Position numbers and translations under genes: made by a program. The notes under the pieces are model-generated. The model worked only from the letters and a program-made list of their open reading frames with translations, did no database searches and was not told the origin of the DNA. A stretch of DNA of 62,703 nucleotides from DATIJJ01 sp964612855 (GTDB lineage: Bacteria; Pseudomonadota; Gammaproteobacteria; DSM-16500): NCBI GenBank assembly GCA_964612855.1, contig CAZTDR010000004.1, positions 1 to 62,703 of the forward strand, given 5' to 3'. Positions 35,822-43,818 of this stretch are shown one piece after another (the stretch's first letter is position 1; every line of letters starts with the position of its first letter).

Positions 35822-36280
35822 ATGGCAAAAGGCAGTGTTAACAAAGTTATTTTAATTGGCAATCTGGGCCGCGATCCAGAAGTACGCTACACCCCCAACG
35901 GACTCGCCGTTGCTAACTTAACTATTGCGACGACTGAATCGTGGAAAGACAAACAAAGCGGCGAAAATCAAGAACGAACGGAATGGCATCGCATTGCTAT
36001 GTATTCGCGTCTGGCCGAAATTGCAGGCGAATATTTGCGCAAAGGCTCCAAAATATATATCGAAGGCCGCTTACAAACACGTAAATGGCAAGATAAAAAT
36101 ACAGGTCAAGATCGCTATACTACGGAAGTCATCGCGGATTCGCTGCAAATGTTAGACAGCAAAGGTGGCGGTCATTCTGCAGGCGGCAATGATTCTATGG
36201 CAGCCAGCAAATCAGCTCCTTCTTCTGAAATGCCACAAGCAGAGCCGATGGATAATTTTGATGATGATATTCCTTTTTGA
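35822..36280 (+). CDS. ssb: single-stranded DNA-binding protein
   Basis: This protein binds ssDNA during replication, recombination and repair. The 152-aa product has an N-terminal OB fold (VNKVILIGNLGRDPEVRYTPNG to about residue 110). A Gly/Ser/Ala linker leads to the acidic tail ending DDDIPF, the tip that recruits partner proteins. AAGGAGAATTCCAAC before the ATG is a strong ribosome binding site. The accessory island at 36300 begins just after it. Confidence 0.98.
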   Translation: MAKGSVNKVILIGNLGRDPEVRYTPNGLAVANLTIATTESWKDKQSGENQERTEWHRIAMYSRLAEIAGEYLRKGSKIYIEGRLQTRKWQDKNTGQDRYTTEVIADSLQMLDSKGGGHSAGGNDSMAASKSAPSSEMPQAEPMDNFDDDIPF

Positions 36281-36306
36281 ATGACATAGAATATTTTTGT
36301 AAAAAC

Positions 36307-36401
36307 TTTTAATACCATAAGCAAAATCAAGCAAATCAATAGACACAGCCATCATTTAGAGTGTAAAGATAATGATGGCTTTCTATCACTTCAAGAAAAA
36401 G
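36307..36401 (+). repeat. 95-bp direct repeat, left copy
   Basis: It is identical to 39127-39221 over 95 bases, with weaker similarity a little further upstream. It begins 26 bases after the ssb stop and contains a 10-bp stem (AGCCATCATT/AATGATGGCT, 36347-36380) that could act as the ssb terminator. Perfect direct repeats enclosing foreign-looking genes and an integrase fragment suggest former attachment sites, or duplication by recombination. Confidence 0.9.
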
Positions 36402-36528
36402 AAAGATAAAAACATCTAAACTCGCCGCAAGATGCGAATTTCGTTGAATCTCGTCATCTCCGAATGCTTGCAAATTTCGCCTTAAAGTCAATATAAGCTC
36501 ATATGCAGCAGATGATAGGAAATCCGGT

Positions 36529-37076
36529 ATGCAAGTTATTAAACAAGATCAAGTTCAAGAAAAAATCATCATTATTCGCAATCAAAAAGTTATTGTTGAT
36601 GCGGATGTTGCCAAGCTATACGGAGTAGAAACAAAGCGTATCAATGAAGCCGTTAAAAATAATCCAGATAAATTTCCTAATGGTTATCTCTTTGAATTAA
36701 ACAAAAAAGAATGGGGCTCTTTGAAGTCGAAATTTTCGACTTCAATAAAGGGTGGAAAAATTAAGCTACCAACAGCCTTTACCGAAAAAGGACTTTACAT
36801 GCTAGCTACTATTTTAAAAAGCCAAACGGCAACAGAAACAACACTAGCAATTATTGAAGCCTTACTAAGGTCAGAGAGTTGAGCCATGTAATTACTCCAA
36901 TGCAAACGCTGCCCGAGAATTCACCAAAACAAAAATCGTTGATGGAACATACGGGGGATTTAATTGCAGATTTAATGATTCCTGAAGATGAGTTAGAAAT
37001 TACCGGGACTGAAACTACCTACGAAATGAATTTCGCCGTATTCAAAATAAAAAGAACAATCAAAAAGGGCAAGTAA
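36529..37076 (+). pseudogene. ORF6N-domain protein, frameshifted
   Basis: The first part (117 aa) is an ORF6N domain of the kind found in phage-encoded DNA-binding and antirepressor-like proteins: IIIIRNQKVIVDADVAKLYGVETKRINEAVKNN. It continues to FTEKGLYMLATILKS and then meets a stop at 36880. The continuation (KVRELSHVIT, then LPENSPKQKSLMEHTGDLIADL) lies in the next frame and ends at 37076. Comparison with the second copy at 39192 shows a single-base deletion near 36868. Confidence 0.85.
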
Positions 37077-37107
37077 TACTGCATTATAGATAAAAAAGGA
37101 TTTCAAT

Positions 37108-37773
37108 ATGGAACAATTTATCCAAGCTGTTGGAGGAATGAAAGTTTCTGTTATTTACACGGATATCAATGAGCGACATTTTCGTTTTTCTGGGGGAACA
37201 TGGGCATGGCGCAATCATAATCCAGGAAATATTTGGTCTGGATCAATCAGTAAAAAACATAATCAAATTGGCAAAATACATGGCTTCGCTATTTTTCCAG
37301 ATGATGAATCTGGACATGAAGCATTACTGGATGCCTTAATAACAACTTATGGTGACTCTTCAATTCATGAAATGATTTATAGCTACGCGCCACCCAAAGA
37401 TAATCCCACTAAAAAATACGGAAAATTTCTTCGAAAAAAGACTGGTGTTGATGACGATACACCAATAAAAGAATTCACTAACATTCATTTTGAAAACCTC
37501 TGGCAAGCAATACAACAAATGGAAGGTTATAAAACTGGAAAAATTGTAGAAGTGTATCGCATTTCTCGCGTTCAAATATTAGAAAAAAATCGCTTCAAAT
37601 ATTGTCTCAACAAAGATGAATGGATCAGTGAATCAGAATGTATTGATTTAGCTATAAAAGGAAAAGTGGAGCTAGAAGTCTGCCTATCTAAATTAAGTAA
37701 TAAATTTTTAAGGACACCACCAAACAGCCTTTTTCAAGAAAGGCTTGTGGATTTAATATGCAAAAAATATTAA
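37108..37773 (+). CDS. putative peptidoglycan-active protein with RNxNPGNI motif (221 aa)
   Basis: The N-terminal 100 residues match a lysozyme-like or cell-wall hydrolase type seen in phage and antibacterial-effector proteins: FRFSGGTWAWRNHNPGNIW (residues 25-43), IHGFAIFPDDESGHEAL (57-73) and YSYAPPKDNPT (91-101). The C-terminal half is unassigned. There is no signal peptide. AAGGA lies 8 bases before the ATG. The gene overlaps the next one, a predicted periplasmic protein, by 16 bases. An effector-immunity pair is possible (inference). The region is AT-rich. Confidence 0.7.
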   Translation: MEQFIQAVGGMKVSVIYTDINERHFRFSGGTWAWRNHNPGNIWSGSISKKHNQIGKIHGFAIFPDDESGHEALLDALITTYGDSSIHEMIYSYAPPKDNPTKKYGKFLRKKTGVDDDTPIKEFTNIHFENLWQAIQQMEGYKTGKIVEVYRISRVQILEKNRFKYCLNKDEWISESECIDLAIKGKVELEVCLSKLSNKFLRTPPNSLFQERLVDLICKKY

Positions 37774-38378
37774 TGGTGTTTATCTTTTTATGTACTACCT
37801 TTGCAACAGCTTGTGCAGAGGATTTACAGCATAACAAAGAAAAAAATGCAAAAATATTGCGATTAACCAACGATATAAAATCAGCTGATTTGATTGAATC
37901 GCCGGATGGCAAATGGATTGTGTTTGTTAAAAAAAGTAATCACACCATTCCCAGTAATTGCTTTTATTTTTCTGAAAAAGGTGAACATGCCGATGAAATA
38001 TGGATTATTAATACCAAAGAAATGACTAAAAAATTGTTAGTCGCCCCCCATTTTAATTGTAAAGACATATCAATAGTTATTATTGATCCACATAACCTGC
38101 AATTTTCGCCTAACAGCAAAACTCTTTATTTTGAAACATCTGCATGGGTGACATCGGGTGCCATTCATGCTGTGGATGTTGATGGCACCCATTTAAAATT
38201 TGTAACCGACGGCAGTGAATTGCGTGTTGTACAATCCGGGCCATATAAAGGCAACATAATTGTTAACCAACACCGTTACCGTTTCAAAGGTAACACTCCA
38301 CTAGGCAGCTATAATTGGGATTGGTTATTCACACCAACAGGAAAACAAGTCAAATTATATAAGAAAGAGAACTTGTGA
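37758..38378 (+). CDS. exported TolB-like beta-propeller fragment protein (206 aa)
   Basis: A signal peptide is visible (MQKILMVFIFLCTTFATACA), so the protein is probably periplasmic or a lipoprotein-like export product. The mature part has WD40/PD40-like strands: LIESPDGKWIVFVKK, DEIWIINTKEM, LQFSPNSKTLYFETSAW and IHAVDVDGTHLKFVT. This gives a partial TolB-type beta-propeller. It overlaps the end of the muramidase-like gene by 16 bases, which implies coupled expression and suggests protection against it. Confidence 0.7.
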   Translation: MQKILMVFIFLCTTFATACAEDLQHNKEKNAKILRLTNDIKSADLIESPDGKWIVFVKKSNHTIPSNCFYFSEKGEHADEIWIINTKEMTKKLLVAPHFNCKDISIVIIDPHNLQFSPNSKTLYFETSAWVTSGAIHAVDVDGTHLKFVTDGSELRVVQSGPYKGNIIVNQHRYRFKGNTPLGSYNWDWLFTPTGKQVKLYKKENL

Positions 38379-38388
38379 ACTTTGACAG

Positions 38389-38724
38389 ATGGCACTGATT
38401 ATGGAAGAAAAGCTTAGCATTAGATTAATAACATTTTCAAATGATGAACGTTATCCCCTACTTTTAAATCCACAAGGACAACCTCACTTTTACGCCACCC
38501 TCTATGCCACTACGCAAATACGTAATGCCAGCAAAGCGCCTAACACAATTGTTGCTGTGTTAAGCGCTATACGCATTTTACTCTCCTGGTTTTTTTCACG
38601 CAATCAAGATATCGAAAGTCGTTTCTGTCAAAAAAACTTTTTAAACGAATATGAACTTGAATCATTGAGGCAATATACCCAAATGCCAGACTTGCTTATA
38701 TACCCGCCCTTAAACTATCCATAG
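38389..38724 (+). pseudogene. N-terminal fragment of a site-specific integrase
   Basis: The 111-aa frame resembles only the N-terminal, core-binding part of a tyrosine-recombinase integrase: PLLLNPQGQPHFYATLYATTQIRNASKAPNTIVAVLSAIRILLSW and then FLNEYELESLRQYTQ. The catalytic domain with the Arg-His-Arg-Tyr residues is absent, so it is a remnant. It supports the view that this region was an integrated element. Confidence 0.7.
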
Positions 38725-38954
38725 CTTGTCTATCCAATGTAGCTAAAAACTTAGAGAAGCTAGGGCCAGAAATAGATGGGATAAAAAAGCAATTACCAGT
38801 AGATATTCACCCATCTGAAGGGTTTAAAATACTCGAAGCAGAACTTAACAAAAAATTTCCGGCTATTGTTACAAATAAAGATCGCTATTTTACGACTGAG
38901 TTTGCGGCAAATTTAGTTAAGGCATTAAATGAAGCGAAAGAGAACAATCGATAG
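38706..38954 (+). pseudogene. unassigned coding remnant (about 82 codons)
   Basis: A frame without a start codon runs from about 38706 to a TAG at 38952-38954. It has protein-like composition: AKNLEKLGPEIDGIKKQLP, then FKILEAELNKKFPAIVTNKD and LVKALNEAKENNR. It overlaps the end of the integrase fragment in another frame. It appears to be the 3' end of a gene lost by deletion. The following stretch to 39120 is very AT-rich and shows nothing recognisable. Confidence 0.4.
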
Positions 38955-39126
38955 AAATGTTAAATTTACCTGTAGTTTCACTTTAATTTAAATAAAAGTT
39001 TACAAATCAAAAGATAAAAAGGAAAATTTATTATAAAAATTTATATTTTTAAATGGTTACGAAAATATATTTTATACAAAGGTAGAAAGAACCTTTTTAA
39101 TAACATAAAATTATTTTTGGAAAGAT

Positions 39127-39221
39127 TTTTAATACCATAAGCAAAATCAAGCAAATCAATAGACACAGCCATCATTTAGAGTGTAAAGATAATGATGGCT
39201 TTCTATCACTTCAAGAAAAAG
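39127..39221 (+). repeat. 95-bp direct repeat, right copy
   Basis: It is identical to 36307-36401, exactly 2820 bases downstream. Here the repeat runs directly into codon-like sequence of the second ORF6N gene, so its first 10 codons come from the repeat. Confidence 0.9.
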
Positions 39222-39659
39222 TTTCCAAAAGACTATCTATTTAGCCTCAATAAACAAGAAAAAAGCGAACTGGTCGAAATTTTCGACCAGTTTAAAAAAT
39301 TGAAACATTCATCGACATCCTTAAAAGTATTCACTGAAAAAGGTCTCTACATGCTGGCAACTATCTTAAAGAGCCCAAAAGCTGTGGAGACCACTCTCGC
39401 TATAATTGATACTTTTGCAAAAGCACGAGAATTAAGCCGTGCCGTGCATCAAATTCAATCTCTCCCTGAAAATTCACCAAAGCAAAAGACTCTGATAGAG
39501 CATACTGGCGACTTAATTGCAGACTTGATGATTCCTGAAGATGAATTAGAAATCACTGGAACCGAAACCACTTACGAAATGAATTTCGCGATATTCAAAA
39601 TAAAAAGAACCATTAAAAAGAGCAAGCAATATAAAAAAGAAGACAATGCACTAAGATGA
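39192..39659 (+). pseudogene. ORF6N-domain protein, second copy, N terminus replaced
   Basis: The 155-aa frame aligns with the first ORF6N gene from about its residue 46 onward: YLFSLNKQEKSEL, FTEKGLYMLATILKSPKAVETTLAIID and LPENSPKQKTLIEHTGDLIADLMIPEDELEITGTE. The N-terminal DNA-binding part is missing and replaced by 10 residues encoded in the 95-bp repeat (MMAFYHFKKK). It is open but probably non-functional. It retains the reading frame lost in copy 1. Confidence 0.75.
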
Positions 39660-39731
39660 AAATTAAAGTAATTACATATCCTTCAGGCGGGATGACAATA
39701 ACCTGTCAACACCAACGCCAAATGAATCAAT

Positions 39732-40074
39732 ATGGAAGAAACAAAAATGAACATTCAAAAATTTTTAGAAGATTATGCTAAAAATCGCAAACTGAGTGGC
39801 ACAATCATGATATCTAAAGATGGCGACCTAGTCGCAAATCAAAGCCTTGGATTTGCTGATAGTTCTGCAAATATAAAATGTTGTGCTAATACTTAGTACC
39901 TAATAGGTTCGGTAACCAAACAATTTACTGGTGTTGCTCTGTTAAGAACACTATACGACGATGCAATCGCAAGTGGTTTAGCTAAAAATAATATTTCCAT
40001 TTTAGAAAAAAAGATTGATGAAAAATTAAATAGCCCTATTTCCAATTATTTGCCTACCAATCACAAAATATGGG
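39732..40074 (+). pseudogene. beta-lactamase-family serine hydrolase, broken
   Basis: Translation from 39732 gives MEETKMNIQKFLEDYAKN, then LSGTIMISKDGDLVANQSLGFAD, followed by an in-frame TAG at 39894-39896. The frame resumes with YLIGSVTKQFTGVALL. GSVTKQFT matches the Ser-x-x-Lys active-site motif of class C beta-lactamases and related penicillin-binding esterases. The similarity ends near 40074 at a GC-rich hairpin remnant. The gene is therefore interrupted and truncated. Confidence 0.75.
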
Positions 40075-40098
40075 CGGGGCCCATGTGTGTCTGCCCGG
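40072..40098. repeat. decayed GGGCGGACCCATGTGTCCGCCC-type hairpin
   Basis: GGGCGGGGCCCATGTGTGTCTGCCCG resembles the variant hairpin at 31139 in the other orientation. It marks the abrupt end of the serine hydrolase remnant. Confidence 0.45.
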
Positions 40099-40107
40099 AC
40101 TTTGTTG

Positions 40108-41679
40108 TTATGCCCCAGAGCCCCTTGGGTTCAGGAACATGTTCGAAGGATCTGCATATAGAGCCTCTGAGGCTCTGAGCGATTTTGATCTATTATGATA
40201 AAATAAGCCCACCGAGCCACCCAGGAACAGCCCCACGCCTACACACCCTAATCCTACACTTGCTCCACCTGTAAAAGGAATACCAGCGACGCTTAACCCA
40301 AACAGCGCAGCGCCGACTAACATGGCTAAGACGCTCACAAATTCCTGCCAAGCAGAGGATTTTCTAACGGGATAAGATCCCACGTTTTTTTCTAATAACC
40401 GAATGCTATGTTGATGGGCTGTTGTGTTTGTTGCGGTCTTGAGAACGTGCGTGGCCAGAGTAACTGATGTTTGCAAGTTGCTTATATCTGCTTTAGACAA
40501 CCGAGGAGACAATAGCAACGCTTGTGCTTTTTGTGCAACTGCTGCCCCTGCTTGTTGTAATTGTTGATTTGGTTGATTTTCAATTGCTGTAGCAAGCCGC
40601 GTTAATGAGAGAGCAGCAGTCTGTTGACCAGCTATTTTTTCTTGCTTCTCAACGATATCTTTTAATGCATGATCGGATGCTTCAGCTTTCATTACATTGT
40701 CGTCAGCCGTTCCCGCTAACTCTCCGGAGGAGATAGAGATGAGGCTTTTAGCATTTGATGCTCGTAAACTTTTGGTAGATAATCCTGGTAAATCATCTAA
40801 CGCAGAGTATTTTTCATCCAGCATCTCTCTTGAAATTGCCACATCTTTACTAGAAAATGGCTCCGATTGATCAGAAAATCCCTTATCTTCAGCTATTCTA
40901 GGGGTAGGGATAGCGGGTGCAGCTGCTTGTTCCTTGATTTCTTGCCCACTAACTACTTCAGTGGGATCAATACCCACCGGTTCGGAATAGGATTGAGCCA
41001 GACAAGCAATCCTTTTTGCATTTTTAAGAACCGCTTCATAATCAATAGTACTAGAATCAATATCAAGATCACTCCGTTTTTTAATGCGATTTATTGCATG
41101 ATAATTAACCATATCTTGAAGCAGTTCTTTCACCTTCCTTGCTTCACCTATAATGCCTACAAAGGGGTCAAAGAGCACATAATTTTCGTCTAATTGCTCA
41201 AACGCATCTAAGGATTCAAAAGAATCTAAGCTAGAAAGGTCTCTTCCAATAACTAAAAATAGATGATTGTAAGTATATCGACCTGTTGTCATTATTATTT
41301 TTATAGGTTCTTGACAACCCTCCTTGAGCATCTCTAACATTGCTCTAACGGTCGTTTCTCCACATTCTCCTACACCACAGAAGCTAACTGCGGCCTGCAA
41401 GGTAAACAGATCAACTTCTATAGAGCCATAGGTAGCCGGATCGCGGGATAATGCCTCAACCATCGCTCGTAATCTCTTTACTTTGCTGAAGTGCTCTGGA
41501 AGTTCCCCTAGTATTTTGCGCCTGTAATTATTTATTTGCTCAAAAATATTAAGCCCATTAGAATCAGCATCCAGTTTTTTATTCATCCTACGAGCAATAT
41601 CGGTTGAAGATGTAACGTTAGATTTAAGCCTTTTTAAAACACCTTCTGCCATCTCAATAACAGATCTCTTACTTTGCAT
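40108..41679 (-). CDS. predicted cysteine-protease-fold membrane protein, effector candidate (523 aa)
   Basis: The frame opens at 41733 but the first 18 codons are part of a palindromic element. The Met at 41679 (MQSKRSVIEM), with GAGGGGAG just upstream, is preferred. A papain/transglutaminase-like triad is suggested by Cys in GVGECGETT (124 in the longest frame), His in YTYNHLFLVIGRD (157) and Asp in ENYVLFDPFVG (189). The middle is helical and low in complexity (Ala/Gln/Ser-rich). Two adjacent membrane segments lie near the C terminus (about 468-520 of the longest frame: VLAMLVGAALFGLSVAGIPF and a second Gly-rich one). Host delivery is inference. Confidence 0.7.
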   Translation of the reverse strand: MQSKRSVIEMAEGVLKRLKSNVTSSTDIARRMNKKLDADSNGLNIFEQINNYRRKILGELPEHFSKVKRLRAMVEALSRDPATYGSIEVDLFTLQAAVSFCGVGECGETTVRAMLEMLKEGCQEPIKIIMTTGRYTYNHLFLVIGRDLSSLDSFESLDAFEQLDENYVLFDPFVGIIGEARKVKELLQDMVNYHAINRIKKRSDLDIDSSTIDYEAVLKNAKRIACLAQSYSEPVGIDPTEVVSGQEIKEQAAAPAIPTPRIAEDKGFSDQSEPFSSKDVAISREMLDEKYSALDDLPGLSTKSLRASNAKSLISISSGELAGTADDNVMKAEASDHALKDIVEKQEKIAGQQTAALSLTRLATAIENQPNQQLQQAGAAVAQKAQALLLSPRLSKADISNLQTSVTLATHVLKTATNTTAHQHSIRLLEKNVGSYPVRKSSAWQEFVSVLAMLVGAALFGLSVAGIPFTGGASVGLGCVGVGLFLGGSVGLFYHNRSKSLRASEALYADPSNMFLNPRGSGA

Positions 41680-41691
41680 ACTCCCCTCTAT

Positions 41692-41878
41692 GTATATACT
41701 CGCCGCACTTGAAATCGCGAATTTAAACATCATCTTGTGGCGATCTTGCCATTCAATTTCAACAAAAAATGTTCGAAATAGCGAGCTCTATTCCTCCATT
41801 TTTTCATTGAAATTGAATGACAATATCTTGCAATCTGCTATTTTAAAACCCGCGATTCCAAGTGCGGCGAGCATATAC
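41692..41878. mobile_element. MITE-like palindrome, about 187 bp
   Basis: Arms starting GTATATACTCGCCGCACTTG on the left, and inverted on the right (CAAGTGCGGCGAGCATATAC), continue as an imperfect palindrome through the whole element. Its core (GAATAG...GCTATTTCGAACATTT on one strand) resembles the core of the element at 34165. It lies between birA and the cysteine-protease-like gene and adds apparent N-terminal codons to the latter. Confidence 0.8.
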
Positions 41879-41884
41879 CTCTCA

Positions 41885-42706
41885 TTATGAATTTGTTGTT
41901 AGATTAGGCAGCTCTCTGACACTGACTTCACCATAGGAAAAAGGTTGAATCACGCCATAGGGGTCTTCTAATAATAATTCGCCTTGCTCGTTAATCCCTC
42001 GCATGATGCCTGAAATAGCTTGTTTACCTGTCATTACGGTAACTGGCCGGTTGTATAGGGTATCATATTGACGCCACTCGGGCAAAAATGCAGGTAAGCC
42101 GTGCTGAACAAAAACAGGCAACTTTTGCAGCATTTCATTAAGCAACAAGCCTGTTAAAAAATTCCGTTGTGCTGGACGTCCGGTTAGTTCAGACACGTCT
42201 ATCCAATTTTTTTCTTTCGCGGCCGCAATATCTAAATTTAATCCCACGCCAATCACAATATTTTTTGTTTCATGGCGCTCTAATAAAATTCCCGCGAGCT
42301 TACGGCCCGCACCTAATACATCATTTGGCCATTTCAACTGCAAACCCGATTGAATGCCATAATGACGCAATGCATTCAACACCATGACGCCGACGGCGAG
42401 GCTTAATCCCGAGAAAGCAGGCGGTAAGTCAGCAAAACGCCACAATAAAGAACAATAAATATTCGTTGCATGGGGTGAATACCAAGATCGGCCTAGCCGC
42501 CCGCGCCCTGCTGTTTGTTGTTCCGCTAGGCAAATCGTACCCGATGCGGCACCCTGTTTGGCTTTTTCTAATAAATACGTATTCGTGGAATCAATCGAAT
42601 CCAATAAGATGATTTCGGACAGTAAAGAAAAATTGGCGGCTTCAATGCTTAAACAAATTTGTTCAAAATTTAACAATTCTTTATCTATTTTATCAAATTC
42701 CATCAC
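41885..42706 (-). CDS. birA: biotin-[acetyl-CoA-carboxylase] ligase
   Basis: This enzyme attaches biotin to the carboxyl carrier protein. The 273-aa product has the catalytic core: DSIDSTNTYLLEKA, EQQTAGRGRLGRSWYSP with the flexible biotinoyl-AMP loop, LKWPNDVLGAGRKLAGILLE, and the C-terminal SH3-like part (GIMRGINEQGELLLEDPYG). It lacks the N-terminal winged-helix DNA-binding domain of E. coli BirA, so it should not act as the bio repressor. Confidence 0.95.
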   Translation of the reverse strand: MMEFDKIDKELLNFEQICLSIEAANFSLLSEIILLDSIDSTNTYLLEKAKQGAASGTICLAEQQTAGRGRLGRSWYSPHATNIYCSLLWRFADLPPAFSGLSLAVGVMVLNALRHYGIQSGLQLKWPNDVLGAGRKLAGILLERHETKNIVIGVGLNLDIAAAKEKNWIDVSELTGRPAQRNFLTGLLLNEMLQKLPVFVQHGLPAFLPEWRQYDTLYNRPVTVMTGKQAISGIMRGINEQGELLLEDPYGVIQPFSYGEVSVRELPNLTTNS

Positions 42707-42780
42707 ATAACCTATTGCCTAATTTAACAAAAATCGATTTAATAGGAAGTTGATCTCATCATGATGAAAAGGAATTCACA

Positions 42781-43356
42781 ATGAATACAGCTCTTCTTTT
42801 AATTGAATTTCAGAACGATTATTTTCCAAACGGTAGGATGCCTCTGGAAAAAAGCAACGAAGCCTGTCAAAAAGCCCAAGAAGCATTACAAATTTACCGA
42901 GCCAAGCAATTACCGATCATCCATACCCAACACATTTCAACCCGACCCGATGCTGTGCATTTTCTTCCCTGCACCAAAGGAGTTGAATTTCACCAAGGCA
43001 TACAACCCTTACGCAATGAAACCATTATCAAAAAACATTACCCCAACAGCTTTAAAGATACGGGTTTATTGAATCACTTAATCAAAAACAAAATCAACCA
43101 TTTAATTATTGCTGGCATGATGACTCATTTGGCCATTGATGCGACCGTCCGCGCAGCATATGACTTAGGTTTCAGCTGCACGGTTTTGCATGATGCCTGC
43201 GCCACAAAAAATTTAGAATTTAATAACATGATCATTCCATCACAAAGCGTGCACAATGCTTTTTTAGCCGCGGTTCAACCGTTGTATGGCAATGTCATTA
43301 GTGTGAAAGAATTGTTACAAACCGTGAGCACACGACCCACCACGATGAGTGTGTAA
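42781..43356 (+). CDS. isochorismatase-family protein lacking the catalytic Asp and Cys
   Basis: The fold and sequence fit the isochorismatase-like cysteine hydrolase family: the N-terminal LLIEFQNDYFPNGRM, KKHYPNSFKDTGL with the conserved Lys (85), GMMTHLAIDATVRAAYDLGF and VLHDACATK. Two of the usual three catalytic positions differ: Glu9 replaces Asp in the IDxQNDF motif, and Ala118 replaces the nucleophilic Cys in THMCIDAT. It may be a non-hydrolytic or altered-specificity member. It is divergent from birA and followed by a TAGGGTGGATTA hairpin. Confidence 0.85.
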   Translation: MNTALLLIEFQNDYFPNGRMPLEKSNEACQKAQEALQIYRAKQLPIIHTQHISTRPDAVHFLPCTKGVEFHQGIQPLRNETIIKKHYPNSFKDTGLLNHLIKNKINHLIIAGMMTHLAIDATVRAAYDLGFSCTVLHDACATKNLEFNNMIIPSQSVHNAFLAAVQPLYGNVISVKELLQTVSTRPTTMSV

Positions 43357-43364
43357 CAAAACAA

Positions 43365-43408
43365 CGTAGGGTGGATTAGGGCGATCTTGCGTCGTAATCC
43401 ACCGCTCG
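43365..43408. repeat. TAGGGTGGATTA hairpin, single
   Basis: GTAGGGTGGATTAGGGCG and CGTAATCCACCGC form a hairpin of the same family as those at 34151 and 62321. It lies nine bases after the isochorismatase-family gene. The 462-base gap up to the next gene holds this and the composite palindrome at 43622, and no gene that I can support. Confidence 0.75.
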
Positions 43409-43621
43409 GCATCAAACCTCTCGCCCTCGTCACTCCCATTGTATTTTTAATCCTTTTTCAAGTAAGCTACTGAGCACATTTTACGATTTTTAAGTGATGA
43501 ATGGACTCATGCTTTCTCAATATCAACTAAATGAACCGTGCCGTGTGCGTCTTTTTAAAAAAATAAGCGCGAAAAAGCCATCACTTTATCAGGCAACGAT
43601 TTATTCCCTCTCTTTTTTCTC

Positions 43622-43753
43622 TGTAGGGGGCAAAAGTTTTTTGCAATGCCCCGGGCATGGCACGCCATGCCCCTACATCTTTATCTTCGAATGTAGAGGC
43701 ACGGCGCGCTGTGCCCTTGCGACATTGCTAGAATTTTTGTCCCCTACAGAGCT
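43622..43753. repeat. composite palindrome with CAAAA...GCAATG outer arms
   Basis: The outer arms TGTAGGGGGCAAAAG...GCAATG and CATTGC...TTTTTGTCCCCTACA enclose a GGGCATGGCACGCCATGCCC arm and a GAGGCACGGCGCGCTGTGCCC arm. It has the same architecture as 26787-26911. Confidence 0.8.
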
Positions 43754-43818
43754 CTTTTTAATCAACCGCACAGCTACACTTATGACGAGTGTAGTGTTTG
43801 GCCATGCAAGGAGCACCC

